Part shown: piece by piece, positions 41,656 to 50,765 of the stretch
Position numbering within the stretch: the stretch's first letter is position 1
Layout: each line of letters opens with the position of its first letter
Assembly: GCA_964393405.1 (NCBI GenBank)
Contig: CAYMTR010000001.1
Coordinates: 210,954 to 274,953 of the forward strand
Reading direction: 5' to 3'
Length of the DNA: 64,000 nt
Source of the DNA: CAYMTR01 sp964393405
GTDB lineage: Bacteria > Bacteroidota > Bacteroidia > Bacteroidales > Prolixibacteraceae
Position numbers and translations under genes: made by a program
Notes under the pieces: model-generated
Databases searched by the model: none
The model's input: the letters and a program-made list of their open reading frames with translations, nothing else
Told to the model about the DNA's origin: nothing

Positions 41656-42645
41656 TTAATTATTAACCATTTTCAGGTCTTGTTCAATTATCTGGCTTAC
41701 AATCTTTTTTAAACTCATCCCCATTGCATTGAGCTGCTGAGGAATAAAACTTGTTTCGGTCATTCCCGGAATAGTATTTGCTTCAAGAAAATAAAAGATG
41801 TTATTTTTCAAAATATAGTCGATTCTTACTATTCCGTGACAACCTATGAGCTTATACAATCTTGATGTTAATTCCTGACACTCCTTAATCTTTTGTGAGG
41901 GCAGACGGGCTGGAGTTATTTCTGTTGCACCTCCAACATTGTATTTTGAATTGAAATCAAAAAACTCTCCCTTTGGAACAACTTCAGTTGGCAGGAAAGG
42001 AACAACATCTCCGTTCAAATTACAGGCTCCAACAGCCAATTCCATACCTTCAATATACTCTTCAACAAGGCAATCGTCACTTTCAGCATAAGCAGCTTCC
42101 ATAGCTGCGGGTATATCTTCTTCTCTTTTCACTTTAGTTACACCAAAACTCGAACCACCGGCACTTGGTTTAATAAACATAGGAAGTCCATATTCTTTAA
42201 CTAGCTCTGAAGGATTTACTTTATCTCCCCTTTGAAAATAAGCAGCCTTTGCCATAACAATTCCCTGAGCCCTCAGAAAATTGTCACAAAAGAACTTATG
42301 AAAAGTTAAGGCTGAAGCATAAACCCCTGTTGCTGAATATGGTATTTTCAACAAGTCAAAATATCCTTGTAGTACACCATCTTCTCCGGGTGTTCCGTGA
42401 ATCATTATAAAAGCATAGTCAGGTTTTATCTTTTTACCTTCAATAGTAAAGCTAAAATCACCTTTATCAACTTCAGCAATAATTTCCTCTCCCTTTAGCA
42501 CTACCCATTCATTGAATCGCATTCTAATCAACCAAGGCACAAACAATTCAGTATCGATATTATCAAAAATATTTTTACCGCTTTTAATGCTAACAACATA
42601 TTCAGAGGAATCGCCTCCACAAATCACAGCGATATTCTTGTTCAT
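41656..42645 (-). CDS. ddl: D-alanine--D-alanine ligase
   Basis: The 329-residue ATP-grasp enzyme makes the D-Ala-D-Ala dipeptide of peptidoglycan stems. Signatures are ICGGDSSEYVVSIKSG near the start, HGTPGEDGVLQGYFDLLKIPYSA, FIKPSAGGSSFGVTKVK and the metal and substrate site GIVRIDYILKNNIFYFLEANTIPG. Length is typical for Bacteroidota. It is followed by rluD on the same strand and forms the conserved PASTA-rluD-ddl order seen in this phylum. Confidence 0.97.
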   Translation of the reverse strand: MNKNIAVICGGDSSEYVVSIKSGKNIFDNIDTELFVPWLIRMRFNEWVVLKGEEIIAEVDKGDFSFTIEGKKIKPDYAFIMIHGTPGEDGVLQGYFDLLKIPYSATGVYASALTFHKFFCDNFLRAQGIVMAKAAYFQRGDKVNPSELVKEYGLPMFIKPSAGGSSFGVTKVKREEDIPAAMEAAYAESDDCLVEEYIEGMELAVGACNLNGDVVPFLPTEVVPKGEFFDFNSKYNVGGATEITPARLPSQKIKECQELTSRLYKLIGCHGIVRIDYILKNNIFYFLEANTIPGMTETSFIPQQLNAMGMSLKKIVSQIIEQDLKMVNN

Positions 42646-42673
42646 TTTTTTTAATTTATGCTTTTATAAACTT

Positions 42674-43723
42674 CTATAAATCTTGTTCAATTCTGTTGAC
42701 TAAATAATTTCGCCACTTTACGATTAATTGCTTCATGTCGTCGGCAAGTTCTGAATCAAATATCATTTCCTCTCCTGTTACCGGATGGGTAAATCCAAGA
42801 GTTTTAGCATGGAGTGCCTGTCTTGGACAAACATTAAAGCAATTTTGTACAAACTGTTTGTATTTGCTAAACGTAGTCCCCCTTAAAATAATATCTCCAC
42901 CATAATTTGAATCATTGAAAAGCGGATGTCCGATATAATTCATATGCACTCTAATCTGATGAGTCCTTCCAGTTTCAAGTCTGCACTCAATCAGGCTAAC
43001 ATATCCAAGTTCCTCAAGTACTTTATAATGAGTAACCGCATGCTTACCATAGTCGCCTTCAGGAAATACTCTAAACACTTGCCTATTTTTCAAACTTCTA
43101 CCAACATTACCAATTATTGTTCCTTCATTTTCTTTTGGTATTCCCCAGACAAGGGCCTGGTAAGTGCGCTTGGTTGTTTTTTCAAAAAACTGAAGAGCAA
43201 GATTATTCTTTGCTAATTCAGTTTTAGCAACAACCAATAAACCTGAAGTATCTTTATCAATTCTATGCACAAGCCCCGGGCGTGGATCCTCAGAGTTAAA
43301 TAGAGGTAAGCCCTTAAACCTGAAAGCGAGTCCGTTGACAAGAGTACCTGAATAATTACCATGTCCTGGATGAACAACCAAGCCTGCAGGTTTATTAATA
43401 ACCATCAACTGGTCATCTTCAAAAACTACATTCAGAGGAATATCTTCAGCGATTATTTTTAGTTCTCTCCTGGGATAATCGAGCACAACAGATACAACAT
43501 CTCCCGGTTTAACTTTATAGCTTGATTTTACAGGTGTGCTATTAACCATTATACAACCCGCATCAGCGGCTGCCTGAATCTTATTTCTTGAAGTGCCTTC
43601 AATCCTATTTACAAGAAACTTGTCAATACGGAGTAAGTTTTGACCGGGGTCAGCTTCGAACCTATAATGTTCAAACAAACCACCCTCGTCATTATCTTCA
43701 AGTTCTTCAAAATAGTCTTGCAT
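42674..43723 (-). CDS. rluD: Ribosomal large subunit pseudouridine synthase D-like
   Basis: The 349-residue enzyme has an N-terminal S4 RNA-binding domain (LLRIDKFLVNRIEGTSRNKI) and a RluA-family catalytic domain with the nucleophilic aspartate in VHRIDKDTSGLLVVAK, plus ARTHQIRVHMNYIGHPLFND and YVSLIECRLETGRTHQ. The RluD subgroup modifies helix 69 of 23S rRNA; other RluA members cannot be excluded. A 25-residue acidic leader precedes the S4 domain. It ends 28 bases before ddl's start and begins 5 bases after the PASTA gene stop. Confidence 0.93.
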   Translation of the reverse strand: MQDYFEELEDNDEGGLFEHYRFEADPGQNLLRIDKFLVNRIEGTSRNKIQAAADAGCIMVNSTPVKSSYKVKPGDVVSVVLDYPRRELKIIAEDIPLNVVFEDDQLMVINKPAGLVVHPGHGNYSGTLVNGLAFRFKGLPLFNSEDPRPGLVHRIDKDTSGLLVVAKTELAKNNLALQFFEKTTKRTYQALVWGIPKENEGTIIGNVGRSLKNRQVFRVFPEGDYGKHAVTHYKVLEELGYVSLIECRLETGRTHQIRVHMNYIGHPLFNDSNYGGDIILRGTTFSKYKQFVQNCFNVCPRQALHAKTLGFTHPVTGEEMIFDSELADDMKQLIVKWRNYLVNRIEQDL

Positions 43724-43728
43724 AAAAG

Positions 43729-44583
43729 CTAAAAATCATAATCATTTAGTTCTGATTCTTCATCAGATTCTTCAAAATCGTCTTCAAACTTGCTAAAATC
43801 GACAGTAAGCCATACATCAATAGAAGTTCCAAGTTCAACCATTCCTTGATTTATTGTATCGGGCGATTGTTTCCAAATAAGAGCTTTGACAGAGTCAATA
43901 TAGTTTACAACAGAATTATCATATACCTGAACACCAAGATTTAAACTCATGTTATAAAGATTAATCCTTGCTTCTTCAAGAGATGAACCTTTTAGGTCAG
44001 GAACTGTTGTCTTTTCTCCACTTAATCCTTTACCCACAACTAAGTCGACGTATGTTCCTCTTGGAAGCATCAGCCCATTTGGAGTAGGTCTTCCCTTATA
44101 ATGTTGTTCAAGAACAAGATCATAATATTCCGAAGGGCGATATTTAACTTGCCCGAGTCTTAAACCAGAATTTTCAAGTCGGCTTTCTGCTTCTCTCAGT
44201 GATACGTCAATAACCTTGGGAACTAAAACCTTTTCAGGTTCACGCGATGCCATTGTAACATAAACAGTACGATTCTCCTTCACCTTATAACCTGCTTCCG
44301 GATACTGATCAACAACTGTACCTGGAACCGAACCCAGCACATATGCAGTGTCAAATATCTGATATCTTAAGTCAAGGTTGCCTGTTTTTTTCTTCACTTC
44401 ATATTCAGGTAATCCTTTAAAGCTCGGAACAATGACTGATTGTCCGTGGCGGGTATATATCTTTAGAAAGAAGATAGCTATTAATGATACTACTAAAAAA
44501 CAAACCAAAATGGCCGCGATATTGTATAAAACTGATTTACCTTTTAAAAAATCCTTGATTTTTTTGATTTTCAGAATTGCCAT
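43729..44583 (-). CDS. PASTA-domain membrane protein
   Basis: The 284-residue protein has a short basic cytoplasmic tail, one membrane helix near residues 18-43 (LYNIAAILVCFLVVSLIAIFF) and three PASTA repeats (VIVPSFKGLPEYEVKKKTG, VLVPKVIDVSLREAESRLENSG, TTVPDLKGSSLEEARINLYNMS), each ending with a P-x-G segment. PASTA domains bind peptidoglycan stems or muropeptides. Unlike Ser/Thr kinases or PBPs, no catalytic domain is attached. The acidic C terminus (FEDDFEESDEESELNDYDF) is odd. Followed by rluD and ddl. Confidence 0.92.
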   Translation of the reverse strand: MAILKIKKIKDFLKGKSVLYNIAAILVCFLVVSLIAIFFLKIYTRHGQSVIVPSFKGLPEYEVKKKTGNLDLRYQIFDTAYVLGSVPGTVVDQYPEAGYKVKENRTVYVTMASREPEKVLVPKVIDVSLREAESRLENSGLRLGQVKYRPSEYYDLVLEQHYKGRPTPNGLMLPRGTYVDLVVGKGLSGEKTTVPDLKGSSLEEARINLYNMSLNLGVQVYDNSVVNYIDSVKALIWKQSPDTINQGMVELGTSIDVWLTVDFSKFEDDFEESDEESELNDYDF

Positions 44584-44721
44584 CAGGTTAATTTGAGTTT
44601 ATTTATAAAAATTGTCGTCTGCTTACTAACAGCAAAAATAACAATATCGTTTACAAACACAAAAAGGTAAAGAAATCAATTCTTCACCTTGCCATGTAAA
44701 CTAAAAATGTATTTTTTGAAA

Positions 44722-44880
44722 TTAACGTTTATGCTTTGGCTCGTCAGAAACAGTTAACTTTTTTCTTCCTTTTGCCCTGCGTGAAGCTAAAACTTTGCGT
44801 CCATTAGCAGTTGACATTCTTTCACGGAAACCGTGTTTATTTCTTCTTTTCCTATTTGAAGGCTGAAATGTCCTTTTCAT
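44722..44880 (-). CDS. rpmH: 50S ribosomal protein L34
   Basis: Translation of the minus strand from ATG at 44880 to TAA at 44722 gives a 52-residue basic protein beginning MKRTFQPSNRKRRNKHGFRE, the universal L34 opening, with RMSTANGRKVLASRRAKGRK following. It is a component of the large ribosomal subunit near the peptidyl transferase region. It is not next to rnpA, yidD or yidC as in many bacteria. It lies between the rsmG and PASTA genes on the minus strand. Confidence 0.98.
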   Translation of the reverse strand: MKRTFQPSNRKRRNKHGFRERMSTANGRKVLASRRAKGRKKLTVSDEPKHKR

Positions 44881-45025
44881 TGAAGTATATTTTAAATGAT
44901 TTTACCTTTTTAAATTTCGGTCTGCAAAAATAACTGATTTTTTCACTGTTAAAAATTTTTCATCAAGTTTTTTTTTGTTTGTCCTAATAATTGATGTACG
45001 AATCAATAAATCAAAAAATTATATT

Positions 45026-45646
45026 CTATAAAGGAAGATAAATTATCTTTTTTGTTTCAAAAAAGGGATCTTCAAAATATCTTGATATTTCATAAACCTC
45101 ACTTATCTTTTTAAATTGTCTTATCTCTTCTTCAATATCGCCTCCCTTAAGGTAAATTATTCCATTTGGAATGCTATTAATTTGATGAGTAGAAATAAGT
45201 TTACCGGTCAACCTTACAAAATCGGGAAAAGAAGTAACAGCCCTGCTAACAATGAAATCAAATTTTGAAGTAAGGTTCTCTGCCCTTTCATTTACTCCTT
45301 TAGCATTATCAAGATTTAAAGAAGAAACCACTCCATTTACAACTGTTATTTTTTTTCTTATGGAATCAACAAGCGTAAATTCAACCTTTGGGAAAAGAAT
45401 AGCAAGAGGAATGCCTGGGAAACCTCCTCCACATCCGACATCTACAATTCTTGAACCTTCACTGAACTTTATAAACTTTGCAATTGAAAGAGAATGCAAT
45501 ACATGGTGGGTATATAATTCATCTATATCTTTCCGAGAAATAACATTTATCTTAGAATTCCAGTCTTTGTATAAATCTTTTAAGGCAGAAAATTTATCAA
45601 TCTGCTCACCTGTAAGGTCATTAAAATATTTAAGTATCTTCTCCAA
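45026..45646 (-). CDS. rsmG: 16S rRNA (guanine527-N7) methyltransferase RsmG
   Basis: The 206-residue SAM-dependent enzyme methylates G527 of 16S rRNA. It shows WNSKINVISRKDIDELYTHH and HSLSIAKFI, the SAM-binding VDVGCGGGFPGIPLAILFP and VSRAVTSFPDFVRL. It has no Gid/Rnf-type partner nearby. It begins 5 bases after the sigma factor stop and probably shares its transcript. Confidence 0.95.
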   Translation of the reverse strand: MEKILKYFNDLTGEQIDKFSALKDLYKDWNSKINVISRKDIDELYTHHVLHSLSIAKFIKFSEGSRIVDVGCGGGFPGIPLAILFPKVEFTLVDSIRKKITVVNGVVSSLNLDNAKGVNERAENLTSKFDFIVSRAVTSFPDFVRLTGKLISTHQINSIPNGIIYLKGGDIEEEIRQFKKISEVYEISRYFEDPFFETKKIIYLPL

Positions 45647-45651
45647 AATAG

Positions 45652-46254
45652 TTAATCATTATCTTCTTCCTTGATCAGGGCATACAACATATTGCGGGCT
45701 CTGAACAACTGAACCTTTACTGTTCCGAGGGGCAAATCTAACTCTTTTGCAATTTCTTCGTATGAATATTCCTTAAAATATCTTAAATCAATCAAGTTGC
45801 GGTACCTTGGTTTTAGTTTTTGTATGTAACCCTGTAATGTCCAACCCCTTTGTTTTTGAATTAACCTTTCTTCAGGATTGGGTATATTAGATCTCAACTT
45901 AAAACCATTGCCTTCCAACTCTTGTTCAAGATTCTGGTCAAGTGAGAAGTGAATACCTTTTTGCTTTCGCAGGAAATCAATGCAGTTATTTGTGGCAATT
46001 CGGTATAACCAAGTACTGAAAGCATATTCAGGAGAGTAGAAACCAAGGTTTGCAAATGCCTTTCCGAATGCTTCCAGGGTCAAGTCTTCAGCATCACTTT
46101 TATTCTTGACCATCTTAAGAAGCATATAATAAATTGAGTCTTTATATTTTACCATAAGACGGGCAAATGCCTTCTCATCACCCTTAAGGGCATTCGTAAT
46201 AAGTGCATGATCATCCCTTGCACTTTCAGAATGTTCGCTTTTCTCTCCCGTCAT
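45652..46254 (-). CDS. ECF-family RNA polymerase sigma factor
   Basis: The 200-residue protein has sigma region 2 (FARLMVKYKDSIYYMLLKMV, DAEDLTLEAFGKAFANLGFY, FSTWLYRIATNNCIDFLRKQK) and region 4 (LKPRYRNLIDLRYFKEYSYEEIAKELDLPLGTVKVQLFRAR). The linker between them is longer than usual. No anti-sigma gene follows; rsmG is next. Target promoters cannot be inferred. The spacing to rsmG suggests the two form one unit. Confidence 0.93.
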   Translation of the reverse strand: MTGEKSEHSESARDDHALITNALKGDEKAFARLMVKYKDSIYYMLLKMVKNKSDAEDLTLEAFGKAFANLGFYSPEYAFSTWLYRIATNNCIDFLRKQKGIHFSLDQNLEQELEGNGFKLRSNIPNPEERLIQKQRGWTLQGYIQKLKPRYRNLIDLRYFKEYSYEEIAKELDLPLGTVKVQLFRARNMLYALIKEEDND

Positions 46255-46345
46255 GTTAATCAGTAGTTGCTTGTGTTTCTCAACTAATATACAAAATATT
46301 TAAAGGAAAGTTTAACGATTAGGTCACTTTATACAAACCTATTTT

Positions 46346-46353
46346 TAATTTTG
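46346..46353 (+). promoter_or_regulatory. Bacteroidota-type -7 promoter element for tgt
   Basis: TAATTTTG matches TAnnTTTG and lies 20 bases before the tgt ATG. No clear -33 TTTG is seen. Confidence 0.45.
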
Positions 46354-46372
46354 TGAGCCTTACATTAAATAT

Positions 46373-47503
46373 ATGAGTTTTAAGCTTCAACATAAATCAA
46401 TAGAAAGTAAAGCCCGGGCAGGTGTCTTTAAAACTGAACATGGTGAAATACTGACACCTATCTTTATGCCGGTAGGCACTGCCGGCTCAGTAAAGGGTGT
46501 ACATATGAAAGAACTCGAAGAAGATATCAAAGCTCAGATAATTCTTGGTAATACTTACCACTTATATCTGCGCCCCGGTATGCCTATTATCGAAGAAGCA
46601 GGAGGACTACACAAATTCAATGGTTGGTCTAAACCAATCTTAACCGATAGTGGGGGCTTTCAGGTCTTTTCACTTGGAGATATAAGAAAACTTTCTGAAG
46701 AAGGTGTGCGCTTCAGGTCGCACATTGATGGCTCGTATCATGTTTTCACACCTGAAAATTCGATCGACATCCAGCGCACAATAGGAGCCGATATAATTAT
46801 GGCTTTCGATGAATGCACTCCCGGTGATTCTGACTATAACTATGCCAGCAAATCGCTTGAACTCACTCAGCGTTGGCTCGACAGATGTATGGTTCAATTC
46901 AACAATACCAAACCTAAATATGGATACAAACAATCTCTCTTCCCAATAGTGCAAGGTTGCGTGTATCCGGATCTGAGAACAAAAGCGGCCGAATATGTAA
47001 AACAATTCAACAGTGATGGTTATGCAATAGGAGGGCTTGCCGTAGGTGAAGAAGAAAAGGTTATGTATTCTATGATTGAAGTTGTTAATGACATACTTCC
47101 CGAAGATAAACCCCGTTATTTAATGGGTGTAGGAACACCTGTCAATATACTTGAAGCAATAGATAGAGGTGTCGACATGTTCGATTGTGTAATGCCAACA
47201 AGAAACGGAAGAAACGGAATGCTTTTTACCAGTAAAGGAATTATAAATATCAGAAATAAAAAATGGGAAAATGATTTTACTCCTGTTGATCCTGATGGAA
47301 CGTCATACGTAGACCATGCTTACAGCAGGGCTTACCTTCGCCATTTGGTTATTTCTAAAGAGATGCTTGGTGCACAAATAGCCAGCATCCACAACCTTGC
47401 ATTTTATCTCTGGCTCGTTACTGAAGCCAGAAATCAGATATTGAAAGATAATTTCAAAAGCTGGAAAGATGAAATGGTTAAGATACTGAAGACAAGACTT
47501 TAA
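46373..47503 (+). CDS. tgt: tRNA-guanine transglycosylase (queuine tRNA-ribosyltransferase)
   Basis: The 376-residue TIM-barrel enzyme swaps guanine at position 34 for the queuosine precursor preQ1 in GUN-anticodon tRNAs. It has GNTYHLYLRPGMPIIEEAGG, the first catalytic aspartate in LTDSGGFQVFS, FDECTPGD, and the nucleophile aspartate in MFDCVMPTRNGRNGML. The cysteines of the usual zinc site (CxCxxC) are absent: the region reads FTPVDPDGTSYVDHAYSRAYL, with only the late histidine in SIHNL kept. To my knowledge this is usual in Bacteroidota. The LptF/G permease gene follows 27 bases later. Confidence 0.96.
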   Translation: MSFKLQHKSIESKARAGVFKTEHGEILTPIFMPVGTAGSVKGVHMKELEEDIKAQIILGNTYHLYLRPGMPIIEEAGGLHKFNGWSKPILTDSGGFQVFSLGDIRKLSEEGVRFRSHIDGSYHVFTPENSIDIQRTIGADIIMAFDECTPGDSDYNYASKSLELTQRWLDRCMVQFNNTKPKYGYKQSLFPIVQGCVYPDLRTKAAEYVKQFNSDGYAIGGLAVGEEEKVMYSMIEVVNDILPEDKPRYLMGVGTPVNILEAIDRGVDMFDCVMPTRNGRNGMLFTSKGIINIRNKKWENDFTPVDPDGTSYVDHAYSRAYLRHLVISKEMLGAQIASIHNLAFYLWLVTEARNQILKDNFKSWKDEMVKILKTRL

Positions 47504-47530
47504 TATTTTTAATACAGGCAATTAACAATA

Positions 47531-48634
47531 ATGGAATCAAAAGTTAGATTTCACATATTAAAAAGATTTGATCTCTACATCATTAAGAAATTCCTCGGAA
47601 CTTTCTTTTTTGCCTTGTCATTAATAATTGCTATCAGCATCGTTTTTGACCTTAGTGAGAAAATAGATGAGTTTATCCAAAATGAAGCACCTCTTAAAGC
47701 TATAGTTTTTGATTATTATCTGAATTTTATTCCATATTTCGCAAATCTATATAGTGGCTTGTTCCTATTCATTTCAGTAATTTTCTTTACTTCAAAAATG
47801 GCTTTTAACTCAGAAATAATAGCCATTCAAAGTAGTGGGGTCAGTTTTAAAAGATTGCTTTTCCCTTACCTGATTTCGGCCTTCATAATCTTTATATTTT
47901 CTTATACTCTTGGTAACTTTGTGATTCCCCCCGCTAACAAAAAGATGATTGAATTCCAGTATGATTACGTAAAACGAAAAAAACCAAATACCGATAGAGA
48001 TATTCACCGACAAATTGAGCCTAATATTTATATTTATATGGAAAGGTTTGATGCAGGTAACGATTACGGAAGAAAATTCTCAATTGAAAAATTTGAGGAT
48101 AATAAACTGATTTCTAAACTCACTTCTGATTTTATCCGCTGGGATAGGGAAAAAAAGATTTGGACTATAAGCAATTATGTAATCCGAGATATCAATGGTT
48201 ATGATGAAAAAGTAAGGTCAGGAGCAAAGATTGATACTACATTAGCAATGCTCCCTGAAGATTTCATCACCAAGGAAGATGATGTTGAAACAATGTCATA
48301 CTCTGAACTTTTAAAATTCATCGAACAACTTAAACTCAGGGGCATTGATGCCATCGAGCAATATGAAGTTGAAAGGCACCGAAGAGCTTCTAGTCCTTTC
48401 TCTGCATTCATCCTAACAATAATAGGCGCCTCACTAGCGTCAAGAAAGATAAGGGGCGGTATTGGGCTTCATCTTGGATTTGGTATTGCTTTAAGCTTTG
48501 CCTATCTCATGTTTCAGCAAATAGCCAAAGTTTTTGCACTTAGTGGTTCTGCTTCTCCACTACTAGCTATGTGGATACCTAATATTGTTTATGCATTTAT
48601 TGCATTTTTATTGTACAAATGGGCTTCAAAGTAA
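47531..48634 (+). CDS. LptF/LptG-family LPS export permease
   Basis: The 367-residue protein has three N-terminal hydrophobic helices (LGTFFFALSLIIAISIVF, AIVFDYYLNFIPYFANLYSG, LFPYLISAFIIFIFSYTLGN), a periplasmic beta-jellyroll of about 150 residues and three C-terminal helices. This is the YjgP/YjgQ (LptF/G) fold that, with LptB, extracts lipopolysaccharide from the inner membrane for transport. SRKIRGGIGLHLGFGIALSF is a family motif. Only one of the usual pair is here, so the assignment to LptG versus LptF is open. It follows tgt, an arrangement frequent in Bacteroidota. Confidence 0.92.
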   Translation: MESKVRFHILKRFDLYIIKKFLGTFFFALSLIIAISIVFDLSEKIDEFIQNEAPLKAIVFDYYLNFIPYFANLYSGLFLFISVIFFTSKMAFNSEIIAIQSSGVSFKRLLFPYLISAFIIFIFSYTLGNFVIPPANKKMIEFQYDYVKRKKPNTDRDIHRQIEPNIYIYMERFDAGNDYGRKFSIEKFEDNKLISKLTSDFIRWDREKKIWTISNYVIRDINGYDEKVRSGAKIDTTLAMLPEDFITKEDDVETMSYSELLKFIEQLKLRGIDAIEQYEVERHRRASSPFSAFILTIIGASLASRKIRGGIGLHLGFGIALSFAYLMFQQIAKVFALSGSASPLLAMWIPNIVYAFIAFLLYKWASK

Positions 48635-48648
48635 AACACATGTTTTAC
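48631..48648. repeat. 8-bp inverted repeat overlapping the permease stop codon
   Basis: GTAAAACA and TGTTTTAC flank CA, spanning the stop of the permease gene, with a nearby ACATGT pair. There is no T tract; it could be a weak terminator or a regulator site. The rest of the gap to 48841 is AT-rich without a gene. Confidence 0.4.
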
Positions 48649-48841
48649 AACATGTAATCTTACAACCTTTATTTACTGTTTGTTAAGCACAGTTTGAGAG
48701 TAAACTTCTCTTTCTTATATTTTAAAATCAATCCTTTTTCATACAGACAACAGAAAGTTTATAATTTTGAACTCGCAAATTATACCTGATCTGGATGGAT
48801 TTCTTTAAATGAATAAACAGGTTTTTATAAATTAAATCTTT

Positions 48842-50386
48842 ATGTCACTAAAAAGAAATATCCAAGATCTTAGAAAAAGAAAGATTGAGGTTCAAAAGGG
48901 TGGTGGTGATGAAGCCATTGAAAAGCAAGTTGCTATGGGTAAACTCTATGCCCGTGAACGTATTATGGCCATCCTTGATGAAAATTCATTTCATGAATAT
49001 GACCTTTTCGTCGAGCATCTTGCCAGAGACTTTGACATGGAAAAGAAAATACTTCATGGCGATGGAGTTATAACAGGAACAGGCACTATAGAAGGTGCAC
49101 CTGTTTGCATCTATGCTCAAGACTTCACTGTTGCCGGGGGATCTCTAGGCTTAATGCATGCCCAGAAAATAACAAAGATTATGGACCACTCTCTGAAAAT
49201 GAGGGTTCCATTGATTGGGATAAATGATTCAGGAGGCGCACGCATCCAGGAAGGTGTTAATTCTTTAGCAGGTTATGGTGAAATTTTCTTCCGTAATACA
49301 CTCGCATCAGGAGTTATTCCACAGATATCAGTAATTCTAGGCCCTTGTGCCGGGGGTGCTGTATATTCTCCAGCTCTCACCGACTTCGTATTTGTTGTAG
49401 AGAATATTTCAAAAATGTTTATCACAGGTCCTAACGTCATTAAAACTGTTCTTGGAGAAGATATATCCATGGAAGATCTTGGCGGGGCAAGGGTACATTG
49501 CGAAATAGCCGGTAATGCGCATTTTTATGCTACCAGTGAGGCAGAATGTTTCAAACAGATTAAGCAACTTATTTCTTACATCCCTAGAAACAATCAAGAA
49601 AAAGCAGTAAAAATCGCTCCCCGCGAGCCTCTAAAAAAATACAATATTGAAAATATCGTTCCAAGCAATCCTAAGTATCCTTATGATATTAAAGATATCA
49701 TCAAGTCAATTACTGATGGATCAGAGTTTTTTGAAAGCATGGAACTTTATGCTCCTAATATTGTAATTGGTTTTGGTCGCATGAAAGGAGAGACATGTGG
49801 GTTTGTCGCTAATCAGCCAAAATACCTTGCCGGTGTTCTTGACTGTGACAGTTCAGACAAAGCTGCCCGATTTATCCGATATTGTGATTCATTCAACATT
49901 CCAATTATCACACTTGAAGATATGCCGGGTTATCTGCCGGGTGTTGACCAAGAACATATGGGTGTTATTCGCCATGGGGCAAAGATTCTTTACGCCTACA
50001 GCGAAGCTACTGTTCCAAAAATCACTGTAATTATCAGAAAAGCATATGGTGGAGGTTATATTGCTATGAACTCACGCCACCTAAGGGCTGACTTTGTTTT
50101 TGCATGGCCTACAGCCGAGATTGCAGTTATGGGGCCAGAAGGAGCTGCCAATATCGTATTCCGCAAAGAAATAATGGAAGCAGAAGATCCTGAAGCAATG
50201 CGCAAGCAAAAAATACAAGAGTATAAAGAGAAGTTTGCTAATCCTTTTGTTGCTGCCGCCAGAGGTTATGTCGACCAAGTGATCGAACCGTCAGAAACAC
50301 GTTCAATGCTGCTTCACGCACTAAGCGTTTCAGCCAACAAGAGTGTTTCAATGCCGGCCAAGAAACACGGAATTCCACCATTTTAA
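48842..50386 (+). CDS. Biotin-dependent acyl-CoA carboxylase/decarboxylase carboxyltransferase subunit
   Basis: The 514-residue protein is a PccB/MmdA-type carboxyltransferase: MGKLYARERIMAILDENSFHEYDLF, GINDSGGARIQEGVNSL in the crotonase-like fold, ILGPCAGGAVYSPAL, and the C-terminal half with RFIRYCDSFNIPIITLEDMPGYLPG and YGGGYIAMNSRHL. It moves carboxylate between biotin and acyl-CoA, as in propionyl-CoA carboxylase or methylmalonyl-CoA decarboxylase. A biotin carrier gene follows after 14 bases. No biotin carboxylase or membrane decarboxylase subunits are nearby, so the exact complex is undecided. Confidence 0.93.
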   Translation: MSLKRNIQDLRKRKIEVQKGGGDEAIEKQVAMGKLYARERIMAILDENSFHEYDLFVEHLARDFDMEKKILHGDGVITGTGTIEGAPVCIYAQDFTVAGGSLGLMHAQKITKIMDHSLKMRVPLIGINDSGGARIQEGVNSLAGYGEIFFRNTLASGVIPQISVILGPCAGGAVYSPALTDFVFVVENISKMFITGPNVIKTVLGEDISMEDLGGARVHCEIAGNAHFYATSEAECFKQIKQLISYIPRNNQEKAVKIAPREPLKKYNIENIVPSNPKYPYDIKDIIKSITDGSEFFESMELYAPNIVIGFGRMKGETCGFVANQPKYLAGVLDCDSSDKAARFIRYCDSFNIPIITLEDMPGYLPGVDQEHMGVIRHGAKILYAYSEATVPKITVIIRKAYGGGYIAMNSRHLRADFVFAWPTAEIAVMGPEGAANIVFRKEIMEAEDPEAMRKQKIQEYKEKFANPFVAAARGYVDQVIEPSETRSMLLHALSVSANKSVSMPAKKHGIPPF

Positions 50387-50400
50387 TATTTTTTTAGACT

Positions 50401-50733
50401 ATGGAATATAAAGATGAAGATAACTTCGGAGAACACTCAACATTACTAATCGGTAGTGGTAAGTATAATACCGAGATCACTAAGAAATTTGAAAACAGGA
50501 AAGTCTGGAAAGGGCGTGACCTAAAGAAGATTTATACACTGATCCCGGGAACTATCATAGATGTTCTTGTAAAGAAAGGACAAAACGTTAAAAAAGGGGA
50601 AACTTTATTGATACTTGAAGCAATGAAGATGCAGAACCTTATTACAATGCCCTTTGATGGTAAAATCAAATCAGTATATGTAAAGCCTGATGAAACGATA
50701 CCAAGATCATATTTGATGGTCGAAATAGCATAA
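50401..50733 (+). CDS. Biotin carboxyl carrier subunit
   Basis: The 110-residue protein ends in a biotinyl domain with EAMKMQNLITMPFDG, the biotinylated lysine at residue 76, flanked by PGTIIDVLVKKGQNVKKGETLL and the hinge-like KSVYVKPDETIP. The N-terminal 40 residues have no known domain. It carries carboxybiotin between the carboxylase and the carboxyltransferase encoded just upstream. It ends at a shared terminator facing ispE. Confidence 0.93.
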   Translation: MEYKDEDNFGEHSTLLIGSGKYNTEITKKFENRKVWKGRDLKKIYTLIPGTIIDVLVKKGQNVKKGETLLILEAMKMQNLITMPFDGKIKSVYVKPDETIPRSYLMVEIA

Positions 50734-50734
50734 A

Positions 50735-50765
50735 AAAAAGCCGGTTCATTCCGGCTTTTTTATTT
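50735..50765. terminator. Bidirectional terminator between the carrier gene and ispE
   Basis: AAAAAGCCGG (50735-50744) and CCGGCTTTTT (50751-50760) form a perfect 10-bp stem with a 6-base loop and A/T tracts on both sides, serving both converging genes. Confidence 0.92.

Noticed and set aside
48784..48796. ACCTGATCTGGAT before the carboxyltransferase gene, identical to the 3' conserved block of TPP riboswitches
   Set aside because: The upstream CTGAGA block and the pairing arms of the TPP aptamer are missing, and the gene downstream has no thiamine role. I read it as chance similarity.
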